A stretch of DNA of 64,000 bases from CAVQBP01 sp963782475 (GTDB taxonomy: Bacteria > Bacteroidota > Ignavibacteria > Ignavibacteriales > Ignavibacteriaceae): NCBI GenBank assembly GCA_963782475.1, contig CAWAJW010000012.1, forward strand, positions 1,612,001 to 1,676,000. Reading direction: 5' to 3'. This document shows, piece by piece, positions 29,718-38,811 of the stretch. How positions within the stretch are numbered: the first letter of the stretch is position 1; the number at the start of each line of letters is the position of its first letter. The position numbers and the translations under genes are program-made. The notes below the pieces were generated by a model. The model was not told the origin of the DNA. It did no database searches and saw nothing but the letters and a program-made list of their open reading frames with translations.

Positions 29718-31105
29718 TTACGCCGCTTTTTTTTCAGGATTTATATTCTGATTAACACGGAATAAATTTTCTGGATCATACTTATGCTTAATTTTAGCTA
29801 AGCGGTCATAATTCCCTCTGTATGTTGCTCTTACACGTTCATCTCCTTCATCATGCATAAGGAAGTTAACATAAGAACCACCTGCTGAATAAGGGTGAAT
29901 TTCATTATAATAATCTTTTGTCCATTTAGTTATAATATCCTTATTTGCGGGATCCGGATCTACGCCGCAAATAACCACTGCCCATGTTGCATCACGGTAG
30001 CTCCATGCGGTATCTTTTTTACCCGGTTTAGCTGCGGCTCCATTTACAGGGTACATATGCATTAAAGAAAGCAATGTCGGTAATTCATGTGCATATTTTA
30101 AATGAATATCTATGGCTTCATCCGGAAGTTCGTTCATAAAATCAGCTTTCCAATACCACTGCATGCCCGACGGAAGCAGCGGATCAAACATACTTTGAAG
30201 CATAGGATGCGGCATTGTACCCAGAAACTCGAAATCAGGCTTTAATTTTCTGATTGGTTTAAAAACATCACCGGCTTTTTTTGGCGAACCAGTATAACAC
30301 CAGATAATTGCGCCCATCCTTTTAAAATGTAAATCCTTAGGAAACGGATCACCTGGAGGTACCATCAGGAATGCAAAAAAACCATTTATATCATTAGGAG
30401 CATTTTTTATAAAATTGCGATACCATTTCATTACCTCTGCAGATCGATCTAATTCCCAGAGAGTTACACCTGCGTATACACTGCTTAGCTTACTTAATTT
30501 AAAAGAAAAGAAGTTATCACTCCAAAATTTCCTCCTCCTCCTCTGATTGCCCAATACAAATCAGGTTTATTGTCTTTGTTTGCTTTTACTAATTTTCCGT
30601 TAGCAAGCACCACATCGGCTTCAATAAGGTTATCAATAGTTAATCCAAATTTCCTGGTTAGATGTCCTATACCGCCGCCAAGAGTCAATCCGCCTACACC
30701 GGTTGTCGATATAATACCGCTTGGAGTAACTAAGCCGAAACCGTTAGTTGCATGATCAACATCTCCCCATGTACATCCTGCTCCTACCCGAACTGTCTTT
30801 TCATCAGGATCTACATAGGTATATTTTAATTTTGATAAATCTATTACTAATCCGTCATCGCAGACTCCCAACCCCCCGGCGTTATGAGCTCCGCTTCTTA
30901 CGGCAATCAGCAGGTTATTATCTCTGCCGAAATTAACCGCACTTATAACGTCGGGAACATCTGCGCATTTGGTGATTATTCCTGGCCGCCTGTCAATCAT
31001 TCCATTGTAAACTTTACGGGCAGCTTCATATTGCTCATCTTCTGGAAGAATGATATCTCCCCGAAAAACAGATTTTAGTTGACTAACAGCAGTTTCATCT
31101 AACAT
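29718..31105 (-). CDS. FAD-dependent oxidase, berberine-bridge-like (frameshift near 30520)
   Basis: About 462 residues when two frames are joined. N-terminal FAD_binding_4 (PCMH) domain: RSGAHNAGGLGVCDDG, whose His is the usual covalent FAD anchor, then GAGCTWGDVDHAT and GGGIGHLTRKFGLTIDNL. The first frame ends in GNFGVITSFLLN within an AT homopolymer tract (30494-30540); the second frame resumes at KLSKLSSVYAG and ends with the BBE motif YDPENLFRVNQNI. Such enzymes oxidise sugars or alcohols and use oxygen or another acceptor; the substrate is unknown. AAGGAGG precedes ATG 31105. It stands alone on the minus strand. Confidence 0.87.
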
Positions 31106-31652
31106 AGAGCCTCCTTATGATAGTTTTATATTAACATAACGATTAAGGTTTACAAAGCATATAATATTTATTAATGCAGGTAAAAAATAAATTTCTTAGA
31201 ATGACCTGCGGTGTACTATTGTTATTTAAATAGAACTAACTGTTTCAAGGGAATTATAATTAAGAAGGTTTAACTCAGAAAATAAAAAAATTTCTTTAAA
31301 ATAATTTATTAATGCTCTAATTTACAGATAAGTTATATGCAGTTGAATCTGCATAATAATTAATTTTATTCTATAAAATATTTGCAGGTATGAACGGAAT
31401 AGCGGCAGAGTTAAAATTAATAAAATGGATGAATATTTACCTGCCTCGTAATTATAGCAATAAACAAAATTCTTTAAAAGAAAAATTAATCCGCGGTGTT
31501 TTATATCACCAAACTACGATGTTTTGTATAAGGCTGATCTTATATTCGATTGAAGGAATTTAAGAGTAAAAAGTGGTATTATGATTATAATTCATCTTCT
31601 TCTTTTTGGGGGTTCAAATTGTTTGTAGTTGAATTGATGAATTAGATTTTAT
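31106..31652. other. 547-base AT-rich gap
   Basis: Between the FAD oxidase start and the mgsA stop. A plus-strand frame of 57 codons (31390-31563, beginning MNGIAAELKLIKWMN) is the longest coding possibility; its ribosome site is weak and no family is recognisable, so I do not call it. No repeat or promoter stands out. Confidence 0.5.
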
Positions 31653-32123
31653 TTAATCGATATTTAAAGGCCGCTTAATGTAATTTGAATAATCTTTAAT
31701 AATCGGAGTATATTTCTCTTTAAATAAAGCTGATGAAATTATAAAATCAGCAGTCGCCCTGTTGCAGGCAGTCGGGACATTGTATAGAACAGAGATTCTC
31801 AGTAAAGCTTTAACATCAACATCATGTGGCTGAGGCTCCATCGGATCCCAGAAGAAGATTATGATATCAATTTTACCTTCTGCAATTAATGCTCCCAGCT
31901 GTTGGTCGCCGCCTAACGGCCCTGATTTCAGCTTAACCATGTTAACTTCTAATTTACTTGCAATCCCGTCTTTAGCTTTAATTGCTTCCTCAACCAGTTT
32001 CCCGGTAGTACCTGTGCAAATTAATTTATGATCTTTTAACTGCATGTAATTCCATTCCACCCATTCAACAAGGTCTTTTTTCCTGTTATCGTGAGCTACC
32101 AATGCTATTGATTTTATCTCCAT
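31653..32123 (-). CDS. mgsA: Methylglyoxal synthase
   Basis: A 156-residue cytoplasmic lyase converting dihydroxyacetone phosphate to methylglyoxal and phosphate. It starts IALVAHDNRKKDLVEW, with CTGTTGKLVEE (phosphate binding), GPLGGDQQLGA with catalytic Asp73, and PMEPQPHDVDVKALLR with His100; these match Asp71 and His98 of the E. coli enzyme. It is the last gene of the DAP/lysine operon, 32 bases after the M20 gene. mgsA also follows dapB in Bacillus, so the link with DAP genes has precedent. Confidence 0.95.
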   Translation of the reverse strand: MEIKSIALVAHDNRKKDLVEWVEWNYMQLKDHKLICTGTTGKLVEEAIKAKDGIASKLEVNMVKLKSGPLGGDQQLGALIAEGKIDIIIFFWDPMEPQPHDVDVKALLRISVLYNVPTACNRATADFIISSALFKEKYTPIIKDYSNYIKRPLNID

Positions 32124-32155
32124 CTATTGCTCTCCTAAATTAATCATAAAAGCGA

Positions 32156-33256
32156 TTATTTTTCACCATTTAGTATAAGCCTGTAAGCTTCAATTCCCAA
32201 ATCTACAACTGAATCATCGGGTAGAAATTTAGGGTGATGAAGTCCGTGTTTCACATTTTTATATGTACCAAGCCAAAACATGAAGGAAGGATAAAGATCG
32301 GTGAAAAAGCCGAAGTCCTCACCGGTCATTTTATATCCGCAATCGATAAAATTAAATTTGGGACTCATGCTTCTCATACATTTTTGATATAGCTCCGGAT
32401 CAACATGCACCTGGTTATAATGCGCCCCTTTTTCAATTATAAAATCAGCACCGGTAGATATTTTAATTCCTTCAAGAATCTGGATTAAATTTTTATAATA
32501 GTTCAGTGCCTTCTCCGAAGTAAGTGCTCTTATAGTACCTTCCAGCTCTGCAGAAGATGGTACAATATTTCTAACGGTACCGGCAGTAATTTTTCCAACT
32601 CCGATTAATGTCGGCTCTTCTATATTTTTCGGTATTTTATCGACTGCATCTAAAAAAAGTCTTAAAGCATTAAAAGCATTAATCCCTTCATAAGGAAAAG
32701 CTACATGGGCGCTTTTCCCTTTAAATTTTATATTCACTTCAAGAGAGGAGGCAAATAAAACACCGGGAGTTGAAGCCGCAGTTCCCATAGGGTATTCATC
32801 AGTTACATGCAGTGCAAATGCTTTACTAATTTTAAATTGATTTAAAATCCCTGTTTCAATTATTTTTTTAGCACCTCCGCCTCCTTCTTCCGCAGGCTGA
32901 AAAAGAAAGAGAATATTCTGATTTACTTTTTCAGAGATGCAGTAATTTATAAACCCGTAAAGAATAGAGGAATGTACATCATGCCCGCAGGCATGCATAT
33001 AATTGTTCTTTGATGCAAAAGAAACGCCGGTTTCTTCCTTGATTGGGAGCGCATCAATATCAGCCCTGAACAAAAAATAATTCCCGTCATTCACTGAATA
33101 TTCTGCGATAAGACCTGTCTCAATCGGCCGGTGAATTTTAATGATTGGAAAATTTTCAAGATTGTCTATAATAAGGCGGGTTGTTTCAGCTTCGCGGAAC
33201 ATTAATTCCGGGATTTGATGCATTTGATGACGAAGTTCAATTGGTGAAAGGGGCAT
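32156..33256 (-). CDS. M20 amidohydrolase, probable N-acetyl-diaminopimelate deacetylase
   Basis: A 366-residue metallo-aminoacylase-type hydrolase (M20D). Metal-site motifs: HACGHDVHSSIL, FLFQPAEEGGGGAKK and MTGEDFGFF. General family members remove acyl groups from amino acids. Here the gene follows dapA, dapB, dapH and lysC, and DapH makes N-acetylated intermediates, so deacetylation of N-acetyl-LL-diaminopimelate (as YkuR does in Bacillus) is the likely job. That assignment is from context. Other M20D activities (hippurate, IAA-amino acids) cannot be excluded from sequence alone. Confidence 0.85.
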   Translation of the reverse strand: MPLSPIELRHQMHQIPELMFREAETTRLIIDNLENFPIIKIHRPIETGLIAEYSVNDGNYFLFRADIDALPIKEETGVSFASKNNYMHACGHDVHSSILYGFINYCISEKVNQNILFLFQPAEEGGGGAKKIIETGILNQFKISKAFALHVTDEYPMGTAASTPGVLFASSLEVNIKFKGKSAHVAFPYEGINAFNALRLFLDAVDKIPKNIEEPTLIGVGKITAGTVRNIVPSSAELEGTIRALTSEKALNYYKNLIQILEGIKISTGADFIIEKGAHYNQVHVDPELYQKCMRSMSPKFNFIDCGYKMTGEDFGFFTDLYPSFMFWLGTYKNVKHGLHHPKFLPDDSVVDLGIEAYRLILNGEK

Positions 33257-33378
33257 TATAAATTAAGAATTATAGTTAATGGAAAATATTATCTCTATCA
33301 AAAAATAATAATTGTTATTTCGTTGATGCATGAAATACAATAAAACAATAGACAATTTAGCAAAACGTTTGAAATAAG

Positions 33379-34575
33379 TTACAAATCGAATTCTTTAACA
33401 ATAGCATTAACCGCTTCTTGTTTATATTCTGCTTCTATTAAACATGAAATTCTTATTTCAGAAGTAGTAACCAGCTTTATAGGAATATCCTGTAGCGCTT
33501 TAAAAAACCTTGAAGCAACACCAACACTCGATTTCATGCCGATGCCGACTGTCGATAGTTTCACATAACCTGCAGTATATTCAATTTTCCATCCCTCAAG
33601 TTCTTTTAAAACCTTATTTAATGTTTTATCGAGTTCGCGTTTTTTATCTTCAATAATTGTGAAAGAAACAGATAAGTGTTCTTTATAATTAATGATTGAA
33701 ATCATATCAACGTTTAAACCTGCAACCGCAATTTTTTCAAAAAGTGTTTTTACAAGCTTAAAATCTACAGGTAAATTGTTTATTGTAACCTGTGTTTCAT
33801 TATCCATAACGCTCAAACCTGTAACGACCGGCTGTTCGATAATATCATTTTCATCTACCACGTAGCTACCCTCCTCATTTGTAAATGTTGAACCGCAATA
33901 AATTTTAATTCCAAATTTTTTGGCAATTTCCACTGAACGGCTGTGAAGAACTTTTGCGCCTAAGCTGGCTAGCTCAAGCATTTCATCATAAGCAATATAC
34001 TTTATTTTTTTTGCACCGGGATGAAGCTTCGGATCCACTGTAAAAATTCCTGCAACATCACTATAAATTTCGCAGGTGATCCCAAGTGCAGCAGCTAAAG
34101 CAACAGCAGAAGTATCCGAACCGCCTCTGCCCAGTGTAGTTAACTCGCCTTCTTCATTTATTCCCTGGAATCCCGTAATTACTATTATATCATACTCTTT
34201 TAATAAGTTTTGGATCTTATCTTTATCAAAATTTTTAATTCTTGCTTCGCTGAAATTCCCCATAGTAATTATCCCGGCCTGGTAGCCGTTAAGCGAAATG
34301 CTTTTTAATCCCATGCTTGTTAAGGCGATAGAAAGAAGAGATGCAGATACCTGTTCGCCGGTTGTTAAGAGCATATCCATTTCTCTTAACGATGGATATT
34401 CCGTTATTTCTTTTGCCAGCTTTATTAAACCATCTGTTGTTTTCCCCATTGCGGAAACGACGACAATTAATTTATAACCTTCTTGCACTCTTTCGGAAAT
34501 TTTAGATGCGACATTTTTAATTTTTTCGGTTGTTGCAACCGAACTACCGCCGTATTTATGAGTTACTACTTTCAT
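33379..34575 (-). CDS. lysC: Aspartate kinase
   Basis: A 398-residue enzyme that phosphorylates aspartate, the first step to lysine, threonine, methionine and DAP. The N-terminal kinase domain has KYGGSSVA, VVVSAMGKTTDGLI, FQGINEEGELTTLGRGGSDTSA and YSDVAGIFTVDPK. Two ACT domains fill about 270-398 (VTINNLPVDFKLVKTLFEKI and LVTTSEIRISCLIE), so feedback by an amino acid, probably lysine, is expected. Its place between dapH and the deacetylase supports a lysine/DAP role. Confidence 0.95.
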   Translation of the reverse strand: MKVVTHKYGGSSVATTEKIKNVASKISERVQEGYKLIVVVSAMGKTTDGLIKLAKEITEYPSLREMDMLLTTGEQVSASLLSIALTSMGLKSISLNGYQAGIITMGNFSEARIKNFDKDKIQNLLKEYDIIVITGFQGINEEGELTTLGRGGSDTSAVALAAALGITCEIYSDVAGIFTVDPKLHPGAKKIKYIAYDEMLELASLGAKVLHSRSVEIAKKFGIKIYCGSTFTNEEGSYVVDENDIIEQPVVTGLSVMDNETQVTINNLPVDFKLVKTLFEKIAVAGLNVDMISIINYKEHLSVSFTIIEDKKRELDKTLNKVLKELEGWKIEYTAGYVKLSTVGIGMKSSVGVASRFFKALQDIPIKLVTTSEIRISCLIEAEYKQEAVNAIVKEFDL

Positions 34576-34584
34576 TAATTACCC

Positions 34585-35283
34585 CTATAAATTTCTGAGT
34601 TCACTGATTAGTTGAGTTTTTTGTTCGGTTTTTTTATCAACCTTTTTTAGCATTTTAGCAGGGACTCCTGCAACAACTGTATATTCTTCGACGTCGGAAA
34701 CAACAACAGATCCGGCTGCTACAACTGCGCCTTTACCGACTTTTACACCTTCTAAAATTACGGCATTTGCGCCAACAAGTACATTGTCCCCGATTATTAC
34801 GGGATCTGCGCTCGGCGGTTCAATAACTCCAGCCAGTACGGCGCCCGCCCCGATGTGACAATTATTTCCGACTACAGCTCTTCCGCCGACTACAACATTC
34901 ATATCTATCATTGTTTTTTCACCGATGACCGCGCCAATATTTAAAACGGCACCCATCATAATTACACAATTATTTCCGATTTCTACCAAATCTCTTATAA
35001 CAGCTCCCGGTTCTATCCTGCAATTATATTTAGTTAAATCTGCAAGAGGAATTGCCGAGTTCCTTCTATCTGCTTCCATTTTATATTTTATTATGATAGA
35101 TTTATTCTCTTCAAGGAATTCCTGAGCTTCATTCAGCTCACAAAATAAAACCCCCGATTGTTCATTGCCGTAGAAATCCAAGTCTTTAAAATCAGCTTTA
35201 TCCAATTCTCCTTTCAGATAAATTTTAACCGGAGTTTTCTTCTTAGATTGAGCGATATAATTAATAACCTCGTATGAATCCAT
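34585..35283 (-). CDS. dapH: Tetrahydrodipicolinate N-acetyltransferase
   Basis: A 232-residue left-handed beta-helix acetyltransferase. An N-terminal DapH-specific domain (about 1-85, including ELNEAQEFLEENKSIIIKY) is followed by hexapeptide repeats (RIEPGAVIRDLVEIGNN onward). It transfers acetyl from acetyl-CoA to tetrahydrodipicolinate. The length and the N-terminal domain separate it from succinylating DapD. It fixes the pathway here as the acetylase branch; the matching aminotransferase is not in this window. Confidence 0.92.
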   Translation of the reverse strand: MDSYEVINYIAQSKKKTPVKIYLKGELDKADFKDLDFYGNEQSGVLFCELNEAQEFLEENKSIIIKYKMEADRRNSAIPLADLTKYNCRIEPGAVIRDLVEIGNNCVIMMGAVLNIGAVIGEKTMIDMNVVVGGRAVVGNNCHIGAGAVLAGVIEPPSADPVIIGDNVLVGANAVILEGVKVGKGAVVAAGSVVVSDVEEYTVVAGVPAKMLKKVDKKTEQKTQLISELRNL

Positions 35284-35297
35284 TAAGCCCTCATTTA

Positions 35298-35954
35298 TTA
35301 AGAATTAAAAATGACATCTTTAATTGTATAAAACCCGTTTGATTTATCGAGTAAAAAATAAGCTGATTTGACGGCTCCTTCGGCGAAAGTTCTTCGTGAC
35401 AAAGCGTTATGATTTATTGATATAACTTCACCCAGACCTCCAAAGTATACTGTATGTTCGCCGGCTACATTACCAAGACGTAAGGACGAAATATTAATCT
35501 CCTTACCGATTACATCTTTAATCATCAAAGCTGTTCCTGAAGGTTTATCCTTTTTAAACCGGTGATGGGTTTCGCTTACTTCTATATCCCAGCCGGGTAA
35601 TTTATCCTTTAAAATTTCAATACATTTAAGGAGCATTTGAATACCTAAAGAAAAATTAAAGCTCTGAACTATTGGAATACTCCGGGAAATGTTTTTCAAT
35701 TTATTTATTTGCTCTTCTTTTAGACCGGTAGTTCCATTAACATACGGCACTTTAAATTTTAAAGCATAATCAATGCTTTTATCAAAAACTTCGGGTGAAG
35801 AAAAATCTATAAGCACCTGAGGATTATCTTCATGCCATTCCCCTTCAATATCAAAAGTAAAAACCAGCTTATTCCCGTATTCATCCATGAGAGACTTTAC
35901 TTCTTTACCCATTCTTCCGGATGAACCAATTATTCCATATTTAATTTTCTGCAT
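35298..35954 (-). CDS. dapB: 4-hydroxy-tetrahydrodipicolinate reductase
   Basis: NAD(P)H reductase acting on the DapA product. GIIGSSGRMGKEV binds the dinucleotide; ETHHRFKKDKPSGTA is the catalytic His/Lys motif. I take ATG 35954 (MQKIKYGIIGS) as start, giving 218 residues, because this puts the Rossmann motif at the usual distance from the N-terminus; an upstream ATG at 35975 adds seven residues. The chosen start overlaps the end of dapA by 14 bases, so translation is probably coupled. It is slightly short compared with E. coli DapB (273), as in Bacteroidota. Confidence 0.93.
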   Translation of the reverse strand: MQKIKYGIIGSSGRMGKEVKSLMDEYGNKLVFTFDIEGEWHEDNPQVLIDFSSPEVFDKSIDYALKFKVPYVNGTTGLKEEQINKLKNISRSIPIVQSFNFSLGIQMLLKCIEILKDKLPGWDIEVSETHHRFKKDKPSGTALMIKDVIGKEINISSLRLGNVAGEHTVYFGGLGEVISINHNALSRRTFAEGAVKSAYFLLDKSNGFYTIKDVIFNS

Positions 35955-36831
35955 ATTCGACCTGCAGCTTCTCAATCTCAGCCTTTAAAAGGAGTTTTGT
36001 ATTTTGAGAAGCACTTGTTAAAGGAAGTCTCAAAACATTTTTACAGTAACCAAGCAGGCTGACTGCATATTTAACCGGAACAGGGCTCGTTTCGACAAAA
36101 AGATCATCCATAAATTTTAAATATTTCTTATTTAGCTGCTGAGCCGTATTCATATCATTTTTAAGAAGACTGTTTGTTAATTCAGTCATTTGTTTAGGAA
36201 ATACATTTGAGAAAACAGAAATTACTCCCGAACCGCCAAATGCCATTATAGGTAATGTCTGATCATCATTCCCTGAATAGATGCGGAAGCCCGGTTTTCT
36301 TAAAGCAAACAATTTACCTATTTGAGAAATATTGCCGCTTGCTTCTTTTACTCCAATTACATTTTTGCATTGTTCACTGATTGAAATTACTGTTTCAGGT
36401 AAAACATTCATGCCGGTTCTGCTGGGAACATTATAGAGTAAAATTGGTAGAACAGTTCTTTCTGAAATGTACTTATAGTGTTCAATTAAGCTTTGCTGTG
36501 TTCCTTTATTATAATATGGATTAACGATTAATAATCCATCCACTTTAAGTTTTTCGGCGGCTTTATTTAATATAACAACTTTTTTTGTATCATTAGTACC
36601 GGTACCGACAATTACCGGAATTTTCCCATTTACTTCATCAACTACATTTTCAATTATCTTACTTCTTTCATTCTCATCAATGGTGGGAGCTTCGCCGGTC
36701 GTACCCAAAACAATTAAAGCATTTATCCCTTCATCAACCTGGAACCGTGTAAATTTCTTCAGCGATAGATAATCAACGTTCATATCTTCGTCAAAAGGAG
36801 TTATCATTGCAGTTCCTGTTCCCTGAAACAT
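35941..36831 (-). CDS. dapA: 4-hydroxy-tetrahydrodipicolinate synthase
   Basis: A 296-residue TIM-barrel aldolase that condenses pyruvate with aspartate semialdehyde. LGTTGEAPTID binds the substrate, LLYNVPSRTG has the proton-relay Tyr, and VIGVKEASGN has the Schiff-base Lys. GGAGGC precedes ATG 36831. It opens a minus-strand operon dapA-dapB-dapH-lysC-M20-mgsA. About 200 bases upstream lies a promoter, then a structured leader and an intrinsic terminator, so expression is likely controlled by attenuation. Confidence 0.95.
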   Translation of the reverse strand: MFQGTGTAMITPFDEDMNVDYLSLKKFTRFQVDEGINALIVLGTTGEAPTIDENERSKIIENVVDEVNGKIPVIVGTGTNDTKKVVILNKAAEKLKVDGLLIVNPYYNKGTQQSLIEHYKYISERTVLPILLYNVPSRTGMNVLPETVISISEQCKNVIGVKEASGNISQIGKLFALRKPGFRIYSGNDDQTLPIMAFGGSGVISVFSNVFPKQMTELTNSLLKNDMNTAQQLNKKYLKFMDDLFVETSPVPVKYAVSLLGYCKNVLRLPLTSASQNTKLLLKAEIEKLQVEYAEN

Positions 36832-36881
36832 TTTGCCTCCGTATGTATTATAAAAATTTAAACTAATTATTTAAAAAGTAC

Positions 36882-36912
36882 AAAAAAAAACCGGCTCATG
36901 CTAAAGCCGGTT
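36882..36912 (-). terminator. Intrinsic terminator in the dapA leader
   Basis: Read on the minus strand: aaccggct (36912-36905), 8-base loop, agccggtt (36896-36889), then a T run that reaches 36882 (nine T counting the last stem bases). It sits about 50 bases upstream of the dapA start and downstream of a promoter, with no gene between, so it can only end a short leader RNA. Confidence 0.85.
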
Positions 36913-36998
36913 CAATTTCAAAATGTAGTTATACATAACCAACTTCAGCCATTGGGCGGTGAGGCTTTCTTTATCTTAGATTTCTTTATGCTGGTTAT
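36889..36998 (-). ncRNA. Structured dapA leader, candidate riboswitch or attenuator
   Basis: On the minus strand ataaccagc (36998-36990) pairs with gttggttat (36943-36935), nine pairs with one G-U. The enclosed 46 bases hold a purine-rich strand and a small hairpin agcc/ggct (36966-36963 with 36950-36947) whose loop reads tcaccgcccaat. The 3' strand of the long stem (gttggtt) can instead pair with aaccggc, the 5' arm of the terminator, with seven pairs including two G-U. That is the layout of a switch: stem formed, terminator on; stem open, antiterminator. It does not match the lysine riboswitch as I know it. Ligand unknown. Confidence 0.5.
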
Positions 36999-37026
36999 AT
37001 TTTGCATTTATCAAATTTAATTTGGT

Positions 37027-37057
37027 CAAACATAATATTTAATTTAAATTTAGTCAA
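37027..37057 (-). promoter_or_regulatory. Promoter for dapA leader
   Basis: On the minus strand TTG (37057-37055), 20-base spacer, TATGTTTG (37034-37027): a full match to TTG-N19-21-TAnnTTTG. Transcription would start near 37020, about 190 bases before the dapA ATG. Confidence 0.6.
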
Positions 37058-37087
37058 CTGGTTTTTGATTAATTAATAAAGATTTTT

Positions 37088-37850
37088 ATGAAAATTGGTT
37101 TAGTGCAGTATAATCCTTTATGGGAATCGAAAGAAGAGAATAAAAAAAAGATAACAGAACTGATAAATCGTGATTTTGAGAGTGCATCTCTATTGATTTT
37201 TCCTGAAATGACACTAACAGGCTTTACAATGAAGCCGTCAGAATTCGGCGAGACCTTGACAGGAAATAGTTTTAAATATTTTTCAAAGATTGCCGAAGAG
37301 TTTAAAGTTTATGTAGCGGCCGGTTTAATTGAAAAAGAGGATGAAGATTATTTCAATTCCTTAATTGTGTTAAATCCTAAAGGCGAACTAATTTCGAAAT
37401 ATAGAAAAATTCATCCTTTCTCTTATTCGGAAGAAGATAAAAATTATAAGCGGGGTGAAGAATATAATCATATCTGAAATTAATGGGATTAAAGTCGGCT
37501 TATCGATATGCTACGATTTACGTTTCCCCGAATTATATAGATTTTATGCGAAGGAGAAAGTTCATTTAATAATTGTTATTGCAAACTGGCCGGATACAAG
37601 AATAGAGCATTGGGGAGCATTACTTAAAGCAAGAGCAATCGAAAACCAATGTTATGTTGCCGGTGTTAACAGGATAGGTGATGATCCGAAGCTTCACTAT
37701 CCAGGATTCAGCGGTGTTTTTGATCCTATGGGGATCGAAATTGTATTACTTAAAAATGAAGAAAAAATCCTTTTTTCAACAATCAGTAAAGAAATAGTTG
37801 AAAAAATAAGAAAAAACCTGCCTTTTCTTGATGATATTAATTTAATTTAA
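37088..37850 (+). CDS. Nitrilase-superfamily amidohydrolase, omega-amidase-like (frameshift near 37465)
   Basis: About 254 residues over two frames. The catalytic triad is present: Glu40 in FPEMTLTGF, Lys in SKYRKIHPFS, Cys in SICYDLRFPELYRFYA. LIVIANWPDTR-like IVIANWPDTRIEHW and KARAIENQCYVAGVNRIG are typical of the omega-amidase (YafV/NIT2) branch, which hydrolyses alpha-ketoglutaramate-type amides; substrate is inferred. One frame ends at 37475-37477 (EEYNHI) and the other resumes with IIISEINGIKVGL. The gene is divergent from the dapA operon. Confidence 0.87.
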
Positions 37851-38007
37851 ACTTTCCGCTTTATTGTTTTATTGCTATATTAGTACCCCTCTTGAGGGTT
37901 AGGGTTACAAATTTTTTATAAATATTTTTTGAAACTGATTTAGGGATTTTAGTCTCTAGAGTTATTATATTCAAAAAAAATAAAAGGTTAAATATCTTCA
38001 GCATTGA

Positions 38008-38226
38008 ATGAAAAAAATCAAACAAATTAAAAAAATAATTATTGCAGCAGTGGGTTTTACAGTATTGCTTGCCGGAATAATATTGATTGTATTACCCGGT
38101 CCGGCATCTTTAGTTATTCCTGCCGGTCTTGCAATACTTGCAACCGAATTTGTTTGGGCAAGAAATCTTCTGGATAAAATAAAATCTAAAATGAAGAGAT
38201 CACATCAGAGTGTTGATACAAATTAA
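38008..38226 (+). CDS. Small PGPGW-type membrane protein
   Basis: 72 residues with two hydrophobic segments (about 10-29 and 34-52). The middle reads LIVLPGPASLVIPAGLAIL then ATEFVWARNLLDKIK, the pattern of the PGPGW transmembrane family, though the GW of the name is AS here. Basic residues at both ends suggest an inner-membrane hairpin. Function of the family is not known. The start ATG 38008 has no clear Shine-Dalgarno. Confidence 0.75.
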   Translation: MKKIKQIKKIIIAAVGFTVLLAGIILIVLPGPASLVIPAGLAILATEFVWARNLLDKIKSKMKRSHQSVDTN

Positions 38227-38391
38227 AATTTAATGAAACCATTTTCAAAATTTTTATATTATCATTCTTAATATTTCCCCCGGTATTAAAGCTCAGGAAC
38301 TGAATAAACAACTCTTGGATTAAAAACCGAATTGCTGAATGAATCCCGAAATATTATAAACTTCAATAAATAAATTTAGAAAATTCCAAAT

Positions 38392-38796
38392 ATGTTTAGT
38401 ATAAAAAAAAGAATAAATTTTTATGATTGTGATCCTGCAGGAATTTTTTTCTTTGCAAGAGTCTACGAACTTTGTCATTCAGCTTATGAAGAGATGATCC
38501 AAAGCTTTAATCTGAAAGAAGATTATTGGACTAATGAAAACTATATTGTCCCGATTTTAAAAAGCGAAGCCTCCTATCATAAGCCAATTAAATATGGTGA
38601 AGAAATTACAGTTGAAATTAGTGCTGCTAATTTGAGGACATCCTCGTTCGAACTTAATTATGAAATTAAAAATGTAAATAATGAAATCTGTACTAAAGTA
38701 AAGACCGTTCATATTTTTGTCGATAAAAAAACATGGAAGAAAAGAGAAATAATCGAAGAAGTTAAAAGAGGATTGGAGATGCATTTAGCATCTTAA
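38392..38796 (+). CDS. Hotdog acyl-CoA thioesterase, possible DHNA-CoA thioesterase
   Basis: A 134-residue single hotdog domain of the 4HBT type. NFYDCDPAGIFFFARVYEL holds the active-site Asp (Asp14 by position) and the family signature. It converges with menE (16 bases between stops), beside the menaquinone genes, so it may hydrolyse 1,4-dihydroxy-2-naphthoyl-CoA between MenB and MenA, a step no other gene in the cluster covers. The gene is on the opposite strand to the men genes, so the link is by proximity, not operon. Confidence 0.75.
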   Translation: MFSIKKRINFYDCDPAGIFFFARVYELCHSAYEEMIQSFNLKEDYWTNENYIVPILKSEASYHKPIKYGEEITVEISAANLRTSSFELNYEIKNVNNEICTKVKTVHIFVDKKTWKKREIIEEVKRGLEMHLAS

Positions 38797-38811
38797 ATAT
38801 AATGCTCAACA

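Noticed and set aside
31390..31563. 57-codon plus-strand frame in the gap before mgsA
   Set aside because: Weak ribosome site and no recognisable sequence; kept only as a note in the gap entry.
36889..36998. Lysine riboswitch, tRNA, 6S or SRP RNA
   Set aside because: Too short for the lysine class, no cloverleaf, and the conserved SRP tetraloop/internal-loop sequence is missing.
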